Part shown: positions 1 through 5,685 of the stretch, in pieces
Layout of the letters: each line of letters opens with the position of its first letter
Position numbering within the stretch: the stretch's first letter is position 1
From: an uncultured Lachnospiraceae bacterium
GTDB taxonomy: Bacteria; Bacillota; Clostridia; Lachnospirales; Lachnospiraceae
DNA: 7,693 nucleotides
Direction of reading: 5' to 3'
NCBI GenBank assembly: GCA_902783395.1
Contig: CACZRA010000282.1
Span: forward strand, 1 to 7,693
Made by a program: the position numbers and the translations under genes
Notes under the pieces: model-generated
Told to the model about the DNA's origin: nothing
Databases searched by the model: none
Seen by the model: the letters and a program-made list of their open reading frames with translations, nothing else

Positions 1-1
1 G

Positions 2-181
2 ATATGTGCCTATATTTACCAGATAGCAAATGATCTGAATAAATTCTATCATGAAACGAGGATCCTTACAGAAGATGACAAGGATAAACAGTCGGGATAT
101 ATTGCACTTATCACACTGACTCTCAGGATATTGGAAGCTTCTGTTGATATACTCGGATTTGAAGCCCCGGAGATAATGTGA
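2..181 (+). CDS. argS: Arginyl-tRNA synthetase, C-terminal end (partial)
   Basis: The frame open from base 2 to the TGA at 179-181 gives 59 residues beginning ICAYIYQIANDLNKFYHETR and ending in GFEAPEIM. This pattern is characteristic of the very C-terminus of class I arginyl-tRNA synthetase, within the all-helical DALR anticodon-binding domain: a helix with Y..A..FN.FYH, a solvent-exposed acidic stretch, a helix ending LEA..D.LG, then the closing GFEAPE.M. The full enzyme charges tRNA-Arg with arginine in the cytoplasm; the catalytic domain lies upstream of the window. The stop codon is 13 bases before the next start, on the same strand, so the glycosyltransferase may be co-transcribed or translationally coupled. 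Identity rests on family recall from a short fragment, so it is good but not absolute. Confidence 0.85.
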   Translation: MCAYIYQIANDLNKFYHETRILTEDDKDKQSGYIALITLTLRILEASVDILGFEAPEIM

Positions 182-194
182 CAGCAGCCATCGT

Positions 195-1541
195 ATGGAG
201 AAAGCCAAAAGGGAAAAGATAATAAAAATACTGCTTGTCCTGACCGCTGCATGTTCTGCGCTGCTGAGACTTTATTATATTTATTACACTCCTTCATGGC
301 GCAGACAGCATGATGTTATCGGCTTCGGTGCTGAAGAGGGTCAGGCTGCTTTCATAGAGTTTTTTCATCAGGGACATCTGCTGATCGATTTCGATCCCAG
401 ACTCAGGTGGGGTTTTTTCCAGCCGCCTCTGCATCATATGATCGCGGCGGCCTGGGTAAGGCTGCTTGAATTTTTCGGGGTGGCATACAATGCGGCATGT
501 GAGCACGTTCAGGTGCTGACTTTTGTCTACAGTCTTATCACGCTGTTTTTTGCTTATCTGATATTTAAACATATGGGGCTTTACGGAGAGAGCCTGCTGA
601 TCTCTTTTGCCATAGCCGCTGTACATCCCGGATTCATTCTTATGTCCGGATCCGTGAACAACGATATGCTGGCGATAATGTTTACGGTTATGGCCGTGTA
701 TTATGGTATGAAATGGTATGATACACCATCATGGACCTATACCGTCATACTTGCGCTCACGATCGGGGCGGGTATGATGACCAAGCTCTCGGCGGCACTT
801 GCGGCACCTGCGATAGCGTTCATCTTTGCCGTAAAGTGTATTCAGGGCGGGATCAAAACGTTCGTACAGTATATGACCAAATTTGTCGTATTCGGGTTCG
901 TCTGCGGACCGATAGCGCTCTGGTCGCCAATAAGAAATTATATTTTATTCGGTGTCCCCATTAATTACACTCCCGAAGTAGGAGAAGAGATAAATGCGTC
1001 TGTCCTTGCCAGAATATTCGATATCAGATGCACCATACCTTATGTATCAAGGATAAGGAACGGGGATCCGTATGATGAGTTTAATATGTTTCTCGGTATG
1101 ATGAAGACCTCGCTTTTCGGAGATGAGAATTTCGCGTATGCAATGGCGGAGGCAGGGCACAGCGGAACGGGGGCTATGTTAATGACGATATTCGGGTGGC
1201 TGCTGCTTATCTCGGGATCCGTCCTCGCCGCAGTATGCTTTTATTGTACGGTAAGGGTTCTGATATCGGGGAAATATATACCTTCACCGGTGACCAGACT
1301 GTATATTGCGGTTCTTTATTCCGTATCAGTATTTATGTATATCAGCTTTATGTTCAAGGCGCCGTATTACAGCTCAATGGATTTCAGATATGTTTTATAT
1401 CTTATTCCGGTTCAGGCGCTGACGGCAGGGCTTTACATCAGAGAATCAGGGGCTGTGGAAAGACGGACGTTTATCCTTCTGACCGGAATGTTTGTATTTG
1501 TGACTTTTGTATTGTACACGATGCTCGGAAGGGTCAGATAA
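195..1541 (+). CDS. Polytopic GT-C (GT39/ArnT-like) membrane glycosyltransferase
   Basis: This 448-residue protein is almost entirely hydrophobic helices, with a basic cytoplasmic start (MEKAKREK) and a first membrane segment at about residues 10-31. It has the layout of GT-C transferases, which use polyprenyl-phosphate sugars as donors on the outer face of the membrane. Visible marks are an acidic residue in the first external loop (QHD, D40), a QPPLHH motif at 76-81, an NND motif at 155-157 in SGSVNNDM, and a helix with TKLSA at 196-200. Between about 250 and 325 lies a larger external region, followed by further membrane segments to the C-terminus, with MDFRY at 395-399. ATG 195 is the only plausible start: a same-frame stop sits at 174-176 and no good ribosome binding site is seen, which suggests coupling to argS. 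The sugar and acceptor cannot be told. Neighbouring gmd and the UDP-sugar dehydrogenase suggest cell-surface polysaccharide or protein glycosylation. Confidence 0.72.
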   Translation: MEKAKREKIIKILLVLTAACSALLRLYYIYYTPSWRRQHDVIGFGAEEGQAAFIEFFHQGHLLIDFDPRLRWGFFQPPLHHMIAAAWVRLLEFFGVAYNAACEHVQVLTFVYSLITLFFAYLIFKHMGLYGESLLISFAIAAVHPGFILMSGSVNNDMLAIMFTVMAVYYGMKWYDTPSWTYTVILALTIGAGMMTKLSAALAAPAIAFIFAVKCIQGGIKTFVQYMTKFVVFGFVCGPIALWSPIRNYILFGVPINYTPEVGEEINASVLARIFDIRCTIPYVSRIRNGDPYDEFNMFLGMMKTSLFGDENFAYAMAEAGHSGTGAMLMTIFGWLLLISGSVLAAVCFYCTVRVLISGKYIPSPVTRLYIAVLYSVSVFMYISFMFKAPYYSSMDFRYVLYLIPVQALTAGLYIRESGAVERRTFILLTGMFVFVTFVLYTMLGRVR

Positions 1542-1601
1542 ACAACGGATATCGGGCAAAGAGCGGAAATGTGTGATAAAATAATCACCAGCTTGAAAAA
1601 A

Positions 1602-1609
1602 GAGGGGAG
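1602..1609 (+). promoter_or_regulatory. Ribosome binding site that sets the gmd start
   Basis: A GAGGGGAG block ends seven bases before ATG 1617. It favours that codon over the in-frame ATG at 1569, which would add 16 residues of non-family sequence ahead of the Rossmann fold and has no comparable purine block. Confidence 0.75.
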
Positions 1610-1616
1610 ATATATC

Positions 1617-2705
1617 ATGAAAAAAGCACTTATAACCGGAGTAACGGGGCAGGACGGATCATTTCTGTCAGAGCTTCTCCTGGAAAAGGGCTATGCGGTA
1701 TACGGAATGATAAGAAGGACGTCTGTGGATTTCAGAGAGCGCATAGCACACCTTGAAGGGACTCCAAATTTCCATCTTAAGTTCGGAGATCTCGGAGATT
1801 CCATAAGCCTTGTAAAGCTGATAGCCGAAGTCAGACCCGATGAGATATACAACCTTGCGGCACAGTCGCACGTACAGGTGTCATTTGATGTACCGGAATT
1901 TACCGCGGATATCGACGCGACGGGTGTTCTGAGGATACTTGAGGCGGTAAGAGTATGCGGTCTCGAAAAAACATGCAGGATCTATCAGGCATCAACATCG
2001 GAGCTTTACGGAAAGGTTGAAGAGGTTCCTCAGAGTGAGACAACTCCCTTTCACCCCTATTCTCCGTATGCTGTGGCAAAGCAGTACGGATACTGGATCA
2101 CAAAGGAATATCGGGAAGCATATGATATGTTCTGCTGTTCCGGGATTCTTTTCAATCATGAATCCGAGCGAAGGGGAGAGACTTTTGTTACAAGGAAGAT
2201 AACACTTGCCGCTTCCCGTATCGCGCAGGGGAAACAGGATAAGCTCTATCTCGGAAACCTGTCTTCGCTTCGTGACTGGGGGTATGCAAAGGATTACGTG
2301 GAATGTATGTGGCTGATACTTCAGCATGACAAGCCCGATGATTTTGTTATAGCTACCGGAGTGCAGCATTCTGTCAGGGAATTTGCAACTCTTGCTTTCC
2401 ATTATGCAGGGATAGAGCTTAAATGGGAAGGAGAAGGACTTGACGAAAAGGGTATAGATAAGGAAACCGGAAAGGTCATCGTGGAGGTGTCGCCTGATTT
2501 TTATCGTCCTACCGATGTCGTAAATCTTTGGGGAGATCCTTCGAAGGCCAGGAGAGAGCTTGGCTGGGATCCCATGAAGACAAGATTTGACCAGCTTGTG
2601 GAGCTTATGGTAAAGCATGATATGGAAAAGGTGGCTGTAGAAAGAGCCGAGGAGCATATAAAACTGAACCTGGAGGAGTATCTCGAAAAGGGAGTCGTAA
2701 AATAG
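1617..2705 (+). CDS. gmd: GDP-mannose 4,6-dehydratase
   Basis: The product is 362 residues, the usual length of the family. It converts GDP-D-mannose to GDP-4-keto-6-deoxy-D-mannose with tightly bound NADP, the first committed step towards GDP-L-fucose, GDP-D-rhamnose or perosamine. It belongs to the extended short-chain dehydrogenase superfamily. The N-terminal Rossmann motif GVTGQDG is at 8-14, followed by NLAAQSHVQVSF at 79-90. The catalytic set is visible: STSE at 126-129 (Thr127, Glu129) and YAVAK at 151-155 (Tyr151, Lys155). Signature blocks FNHESERRGETFVTRK (179-194) and LGNLSSLRDWGYAKDYVE (212-229) match GMD closely. A RPTDV block at 297-301 precedes the C-terminal nucleotide-sugar region. 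The gene lies 75 bases after the glycosyltransferase and 11 bases before the next gene, so it probably sits in a small operon. No fcl/wcaG or rmd reductase is present here, so the final sugar is unknown. Confidence 0.96.
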   Translation: MKKALITGVTGQDGSFLSELLLEKGYAVYGMIRRTSVDFRERIAHLEGTPNFHLKFGDLGDSISLVKLIAEVRPDEIYNLAAQSHVQVSFDVPEFTADIDATGVLRILEAVRVCGLEKTCRIYQASTSELYGKVEEVPQSETTPFHPYSPYAVAKQYGYWITKEYREAYDMFCCSGILFNHESERRGETFVTRKITLAASRIAQGKQDKLYLGNLSSLRDWGYAKDYVECMWLILQHDKPDDFVIATGVQHSVREFATLAFHYAGIELKWEGEGLDEKGIDKETGKVIVEVSPDFYRPTDVVNLWGDPSKARRELGWDPMKTRFDQLVELMVKHDMEKVAVERAEEHIKLNLEEYLEKGVVK

Positions 2706-2709
2706 GGAG
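2704..2709 (+). promoter_or_regulatory. Ribosome binding site of the UDP-sugar dehydrogenase, overlapping the gmd stop
   Basis: AGGGAG begins inside the gmd stop codon (TAG, 2703-2705) and ends seven bases before ATG 2717. Ribosomes ending gmd would expose or reuse this site, so the two genes are probably translationally coupled. Confidence 0.7.
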
Positions 2710-2716
2710 CAGAGAT

Positions 2717-4036
2717 ATGTCATTATTTGAATCGATAAAGGACAGAAAAGAGAAGATCGCCGTGGTCGGGCTTGGTTATGTCGGGATGCCGATAGCGGTA
2801 GAGTTCGCAAAGAAAGCCGATGTAATAGGGTTTGATACAAACAGTGCAAAGATAGACTTATATCTTTCGGGAACGGATCCTACCAATGAAGTCGGGAACG
2901 AAGTGATATCGAAAACAACGGTGCGATTCACAAGTGATGAGAAGGAGCTTACAAAAGCACGTTTTTTTATAGTCGCCGTACCTACCCCGGTCAATACGGA
3001 TCATACCCCGGATCTTTCTCCGGTCGAGGGAGCGAGCGAGGTCGTGGGACGCAATCTCCGCAAGGGATCGATAGTTGTTTTTGAATCCACCGTTTATCCG
3101 GGAGTTACCGAGGATGTTTGCATCCCTATATTGGAAAAATGTTCAGGATTGAACTGCGGGAGGGATTTTTGGGTAGGATATTCACCCGAGAGGATAAATC
3201 CCGGAGACAGGGTACACACCCTTACAAACATCCGGAAGATAGTATCCGGTATGGACAGGGAAACACTGGATGAGATCAAGAATATTTATGACATGGTCAT
3301 AGAAGCCGGAACGTATCCCGTATCATCGATAAAGACAGCCGAAGCCATAAAGGTCGTTGAGAACAGTCAGAGAGATATTAACATCGCATTTATGAATGAA
3401 CTGGCAATGGTGTTTGACCGGATGGGTATAGACACCGGAGAAGTCGTTGACGGGATGAATACAAAATGGAACGCGCTCGGCTTCAGACCGGGACTCGTCG
3501 GGGGACACTGTATCGGCGTGGATCCGTATTACTTTACTTATGAGGCGGAAAAACTCGGATATCACAGCCAGATAATCCTTAACGGGCGCATAGTAAACGA
3601 CAGCATGGGGGCTTATATTGCCGATGCTACGATACGCCAGATGATAGAGGCGGGACAGGCGCCGAAGAATTCAAAGGTTGCGATCTTCGGTCTTACTTTT
3701 AAGGAGAACTGTCCTGATACGAGGAACAGCAAGGTCTACGACATAATCAAAAGACTGGATGAATACGGAATAAAGCCTGAGGTGGTCGATCCATGGGCGG
3801 ATGAAAACGATGCCATGAGGGAATACGGTGTAACACTTAAGTCTGCAGACAGCATAACGGATGCGGACTGTGTGATCATAGCGGTGGGACATGATGAGTT
3901 TAAGAGCTTTGATATCGGAAGGATCAAGGGATTCTTTAGAAACGGACCTGACAGCGGAAAGGTGCTGATAGACGTAAAGGGGATATACAGGATAGAGGAG
4001 CTTGAGAGATCCGGACTGAGATGGTGGAGACTTTGA
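2717..4036 (+). CDS. UDP-N-acetylhexosamine 6-dehydrogenase (TviB/WbpO/WecC group)
   Basis: This 439-residue nucleotide-sugar dehydrogenase oxidises C6 of a UDP-sugar to a carboxylate in two NAD-dependent steps. All three family domains are present. The NAD-binding fold has VGLGYVGMP at 17-25 and FESTVYPGVTE at 122-132. The central dimerisation domain has SPERINPGD at 156-164 and KVVENSQRDINIAFMNELA at 212-230 (Lys212, Asn216). The catalytic cysteine is Cys265 in GGHCIGVDPYYF. The C-terminal UDP-binding domain has GLTFKENCPDTRNSK at 325-339. The ENSQRDINIA form of the helix motif and overall length fit the UDP-GlcNAc/UDP-GalNAc dehydrogenases rather than short UDP-glucose dehydrogenases, so a HexNAc uronic acid product is likely. 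The exact epimer cannot be assigned from sequence alone. It follows gmd by 11 bases and is the last gene before the atp promoter. The C-terminus ends in a short RWWRL tail. Confidence 0.9.
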   Translation: MSLFESIKDRKEKIAVVGLGYVGMPIAVEFAKKADVIGFDTNSAKIDLYLSGTDPTNEVGNEVISKTTVRFTSDEKELTKARFFIVAVPTPVNTDHTPDLSPVEGASEVVGRNLRKGSIVVFESTVYPGVTEDVCIPILEKCSGLNCGRDFWVGYSPERINPGDRVHTLTNIRKIVSGMDRETLDEIKNIYDMVIEAGTYPVSSIKTAEAIKVVENSQRDINIAFMNELAMVFDRMGIDTGEVVDGMNTKWNALGFRPGLVGGHCIGVDPYYFTYEAEKLGYHSQIILNGRIVNDSMGAYIADATIRQMIEAGQAPKNSKVAIFGLTFKENCPDTRNSKVYDIIKRLDEYGIKPEVVDPWADENDAMREYGVTLKSADSITDADCVIIAVGHDEFKSFDIGRIKGFFRNGPDSGKVLIDVKGIYRIEELERSGLRWWRL

Positions 4037-4038
4037 TT

Positions 4039-4066
4039 TTGACTTTAAGAGAAATAGTAATATAAT
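4039..4066 (+). promoter_or_regulatory. Sigma-A type promoter of the atp operon
   Basis: TTGACT at 4039-4044 (five of six to TTGACA) and a perfect TATAAT at 4061-4066 are separated by 16 bases. Transcription would start near 4073, leaving a leader of about 78 bases before atpB. The -35 box begins only two bases after the dehydrogenase stop codon (4034-4036). The promoter is predicted by eye. Its consensus quality and place at the head of a housekeeping operon support it. Confidence 0.8.
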
Positions 4067-4098
4067 CAAAGAAGTTATTTCATATATACATTGTTTTG

Positions 4099-4119
4099 TT
4101 CTATAGTGATCCTATAGAA
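4099..4119. repeat. 8-bp inverted repeat in the atp leader
   Basis: TTCTATAG (4099-4106) and CTATAGAA (4112-4119) are perfect reverse complements around a five-base loop. The repeat lies about 26-46 bases after the predicted transcription start. A smaller potential stem (CCGC 4121-4124 with GCGG 4132-4135) follows at once. There is no T-run after either, so they are not an intrinsic terminator. An operator or an mRNA leader structure is possible. Confidence 0.6.
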
Positions 4120-4150
4120 GCCGCAAAGGACGCGGCATACAGAGGTGGAA

Positions 4151-4834
4151 ATGGATCTTGCAGAAGAACTGAAAGCCGAGCTTGAAATACCTACAGCGTT
4201 CACGATCCCTATAGGTAAGGGTATCGCGATAAATCAAACAGTGGTGATAACCTGGTGTATCATCGCTTTTCTTTTTGTTCTCTTTCTGATCCTTACCAGA
4301 GGATTTGTTACAAAGAATCCCGGCAGAAGGCAGCTCCTGGTAGAGGCGTTTGTTGTCTGGATACAGGATCTTGTCGGCGGTAATATGGATGAAAAGGGAA
4401 AAAAATACGTACCCTTCCTATGCAGCATTCTGATATTTCTCGGTGTGTCAAATACCATCGGTATATTTAATATAGCTCCACCCACTAAGGATCTGCGTAC
4501 AACGGTAGCGCTTGCCCTTATGAGCATAGTGCTCGTCCAGATCGCGGGCATCAGGGAAAAGAAGATCGGAGGCTGGCTTAAGAGCTTTGCCCATCCGATC
4601 AAGGTCATGCTTCCGATGAACATAATGGAGCTTTTAATTAAGCCGTTATCGCTTTGTATGCGACTGTTCGGAAATATATTCGCGGCATACGTGATAATGG
4701 AGCTTGTAAAGATGGTGGTGCCGGTAGTGCTTCCGGCGGCACTGTGCCTGTATTTTGATCTGTTTGACGGACTGCTGCAGGCATATGTATTTGTATTCCT
4801 TACATCATTATATATTAATGAAGCAGTAGAGTGA
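4151..4834 (+). CDS. atpB: F-type ATP synthase subunit a
   Basis: The 227-residue membrane protein forms the proton half-channels beside the c-ring in FO. Conserved parts are clear: PPTKDLRTTVALAL (110-123) and then PMNIMELLIKPLSLCMRLFGN (155-175), which holds the essential arginine (Arg171, equivalent to E. coli Arg210). The C-terminal helix LLQAYVFVFLTSLYI (208-222) carries Gln210, equivalent to E. coli Gln252. The E. coli Glu219 position is Tyr180 here. About five or six membrane helices are evident. GAGG at 4142-4145 lies five bases before ATG 4151, which makes that the best start. GTG 4145 would add two residues but falls inside this binding site. It opens the operon with no atpI before it. 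Its stop codon lies inside a 10-bp hairpin, and its final codons are duplicated downstream. Confidence 0.96.
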   Translation: MDLAEELKAELEIPTAFTIPIGKGIAINQTVVITWCIIAFLFVLFLILTRGFVTKNPGRRQLLVEAFVVWIQDLVGGNMDEKGKKYVPFLCSILIFLGVSNTIGIFNIAPPTKDLRTTVALALMSIVLVQIAGIREKKIGGWLKSFAHPIKVMLPMNIMELLIKPLSLCMRLFGNIFAAYVIMELVKMVVPVVLPAALCLYFDLFDGLLQAYVFVFLTSLYINEAVE

Positions 4835-4836
4835 AT
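4814..4836 (+). repeat. 23-bp direct repeat, copy 1 (end of atpB)
   Basis: This segment covers the last residues of atpB (INEAVE) and its stop codon. It is identical over 23 bases to 4897-4919. The flanking bases differ on both sides (T against G before, T against C after), so the match is exactly bounded. Confidence 0.97.
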
Positions 4837-4854
4837 TCCCGACAGGGAATTCAC
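4831..4854 (+). repeat. Perfect 10-bp hairpin over the atpB stop codon
   Basis: GTGAATTCCC (4831-4840) pairs perfectly with GGGAATTCAC (4845-4854) across a GACA tetraloop. The atpB TGA stop (4832-4834) is in the 5' arm. No T-run follows, so it is not a standard terminator. A role in mRNA processing or stability between atpB and atpE, or in tuning atpB termination, is plausible. Confidence 0.85.
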
Positions 4855-4896
4855 AGCACATGCACATAAAAAGACACAGAATAAGGCGCATGTGCG
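4837..4896. other. 60-bp hairpin-rich segment between the two direct repeats
   Basis: This is the DNA that separates the two 23-bp copies. It holds the 3' arm of the first hairpin and a second inverted repeat, GCACATGC (4856-4863) with GCATGTGC (4888-4895), around an A-rich 24-base loop. It contains no coding frame of note. Removing it with one repeat copy would leave a normal short atpB-atpE spacer, so it looks like an inserted or duplicated module. It does not match a known element that can be named from memory. Confidence 0.6.
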
Positions 4897-4919
4897 ATTA
4901 ATGAAGCAGTAGAGTGAAT
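4897..4919 (+). repeat. 23-bp direct repeat, copy 2 (atpB-end duplicate)
   Basis: This is the second identical copy, 83 bases downstream of the first and outside any gene. It repeats the last codons and stop of atpB without the rest of the gene, so it is a non-coding remnant. It leads into the atpE ribosome binding site 16 bases later. Confidence 0.97.
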
Positions 4920-4935
4920 CAATATAGATACTTTT

Positions 4936-4943
4936 GAGGAGGG
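4936..4943 (+). promoter_or_regulatory. Very strong ribosome binding site of atpE
   Basis: GAGGAGGG ends six bases before ATG 4950. It is the strongest Shine-Dalgarno sequence in the window, which fits the need for many c subunits per complex. It also picks ATG 4950 over the closer, out-of-frame ATG at 4945. Confidence 0.85.
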
Positions 4944-4949
4944 AATGAA

Positions 4950-5168
4950 ATGAACATGATAGCATTAGGCGCAGGGATCGCGGCTCTCACCGGCATCGGA
5001 GCCGGTATCGGAATAGGTATTGCCACTGCAAAAGCAGTCGATGCTACGGCGCGTCAGCCTGAGGCACACAGCAAGATAATGACCCTGCTGCTGTTAGGAT
5101 GTGCACTTGCCGAGGCGACCGCAATATACGGACTTCTGGTTGCGATCCTGATCATATTCATGCTTTAA
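4950..5168 (+). CDS. atpE: F-type ATP synthase subunit c
   Basis: This 72-residue hairpin protein forms the rotating FO ring. Helix 1 is glycine-rich (GAGIAALTGIGAGIGIGIATA, about 7-27 with its first residues). The polar loop ARQPE at 34-38 contacts gamma/epsilon, and helix 2 holds the ion-carrying Glu55 in ALAEATAIYG. Alignment by eye with the sodium-type ring of Ilyobacter tartaricus has an offset of 10. It shows Ile22 where Gln32 binds sodium and Ala56 where Ser66 does, while Thr57 and Tyr60 match. The loss of two sodium ligands suggests proton coupling. It has a strong ribosome binding site and lies 17 bases before the atpF start region. Confidence 0.96.
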   Translation: MNMIALGAGIAALTGIGAGIGIGIATAKAVDATARQPEAHSKIMTLLLLGCALAEATAIYGLLVAILIIFML

Positions 5169-5171
5169 ATG

Positions 5172-5187
5172 GGAGGCGGATGCAGTG
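5172..5187 (+). promoter_or_regulatory. Ribosome binding site and GTG start of atpF
   Basis: GGAGG (5172-5176) ends eight bases before GTG 5185. An ATG at 5180-5182 is in another frame and meets a stop at 5189-5191 after three codons, so GTG is the true start. The tiny ATG frame overlaps it and shares the same binding site. Confidence 0.65.
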
Positions 5188-5685
5188 CTGAGTTTTGATC
5201 TTGTGAATTTCATATGTATGATCATAAACATCCTGATCCTGTTTTTGATCGCAAAAAAATTCCTCTTCGGAAGAGTTAACGGTATCATAGAAAAGCGTAA
5301 AGAGGAGCTTGATACGGCATTCAATGCTGCGGATAAAGTTACTCAGGAGGCGCAGAGCAACAGGCGGGAATACCAGCTTCAGCTTGCAGAGTTTGAAAAA
5401 GAGCGTTCGGACAGGATGGATGAGGCGATAAAGGAGGCCGAAGCCAGGAAAAATGCGATCATAGAGGAAGCCAATGCCGAAGCGGAGGGGCTTATAAAGG
5501 ATGCCAGAAATGAGGCGGAACGCATCAGGAGCGTGGCAGGAATAGATCACGATAAAAAGGTTGAGGAGCTTGTATTTGATGTTGCTGCAAGACTTGCGGG
5601 ACAGGCTATTTCCGAGGAGGCAAACAGCGAGCTGTATGATAAGTTCCTGTCGCAGGCAACCAATTCCAACACGGGTAAAGAATAA
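5185..5685 (+). CDS. atpF: F-type ATP synthase subunit b
   Basis: The 166-residue product is the peripheral stalk protein that holds F1 against rotation. It has one N-terminal membrane helix at about 6-24 (LVNFICMIINILILFLIAKK), then a long charged heptad-like helix rich in Glu, Lys, Arg and Ala. The C-terminal part LVFDVAARLAGQAI is where b normally contacts the delta C-terminal domain. Length is usual for the family. Translation begins with GTG. The stop codon TAA overlaps the ATG of the next gene by one base (TAATG), which indicates tight coupling. In most bacteria atpH (delta) would begin here. Instead, the next gene starts with a delta-like C-terminal domain fused to alpha. Confidence 0.95.
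   Translation: MLSFDLVNFICMIINILILFLIAKKFLFGRVNGIIEKRKEELDTAFNAADKVTQEAQSNRREYQLQLAEFEKERSDRMDEAIKEAEARKNAIIEEANAEAEGLIKDARNEAERIRSVAGIDHDKKVEELVFDVAARLAGQAISEEANSELYDKFLSQATNSNTGKE

Noticed and set aside
1560..1590. Possible -10 box TAAAAT at 1577-1582 before gmd
   Set aside because: No acceptable -35 element lies 16-18 bases upstream (GGGCAA there). The spacing suggests co-transcription with the glycosyltransferase instead.
1569..1616. In-frame upstream ATG that would extend gmd by 16 residues
   Set aside because: The family begins just before the GVTGQDG motif, and a good GAGGGGAG site directs initiation to ATG 1617. The extension reads like non-coding leader.
1992..2849. Long minus-strand open frame of 285 codons opposite gmd
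   Set aside because: It lies fully against gmd and the start of the dehydrogenase, both with complete conserved motifs. Its translation is rich in Leu, Ser, His and Cys, with no recognisable domain, as expected for an antisense shadow.
4831..4895. Intrinsic terminator between atpB and atpE
   Set aside because: The stems are real, but no T-run follows either one and the genes must be co-expressed. It is better viewed as an internal mRNA structure.
4234..4965. Minus-strand open frame of 243 codons opposite atpB
   Set aside because: It is antisense to a certain atpB and to the repeat region. It has no family resemblance and no good initiation context.
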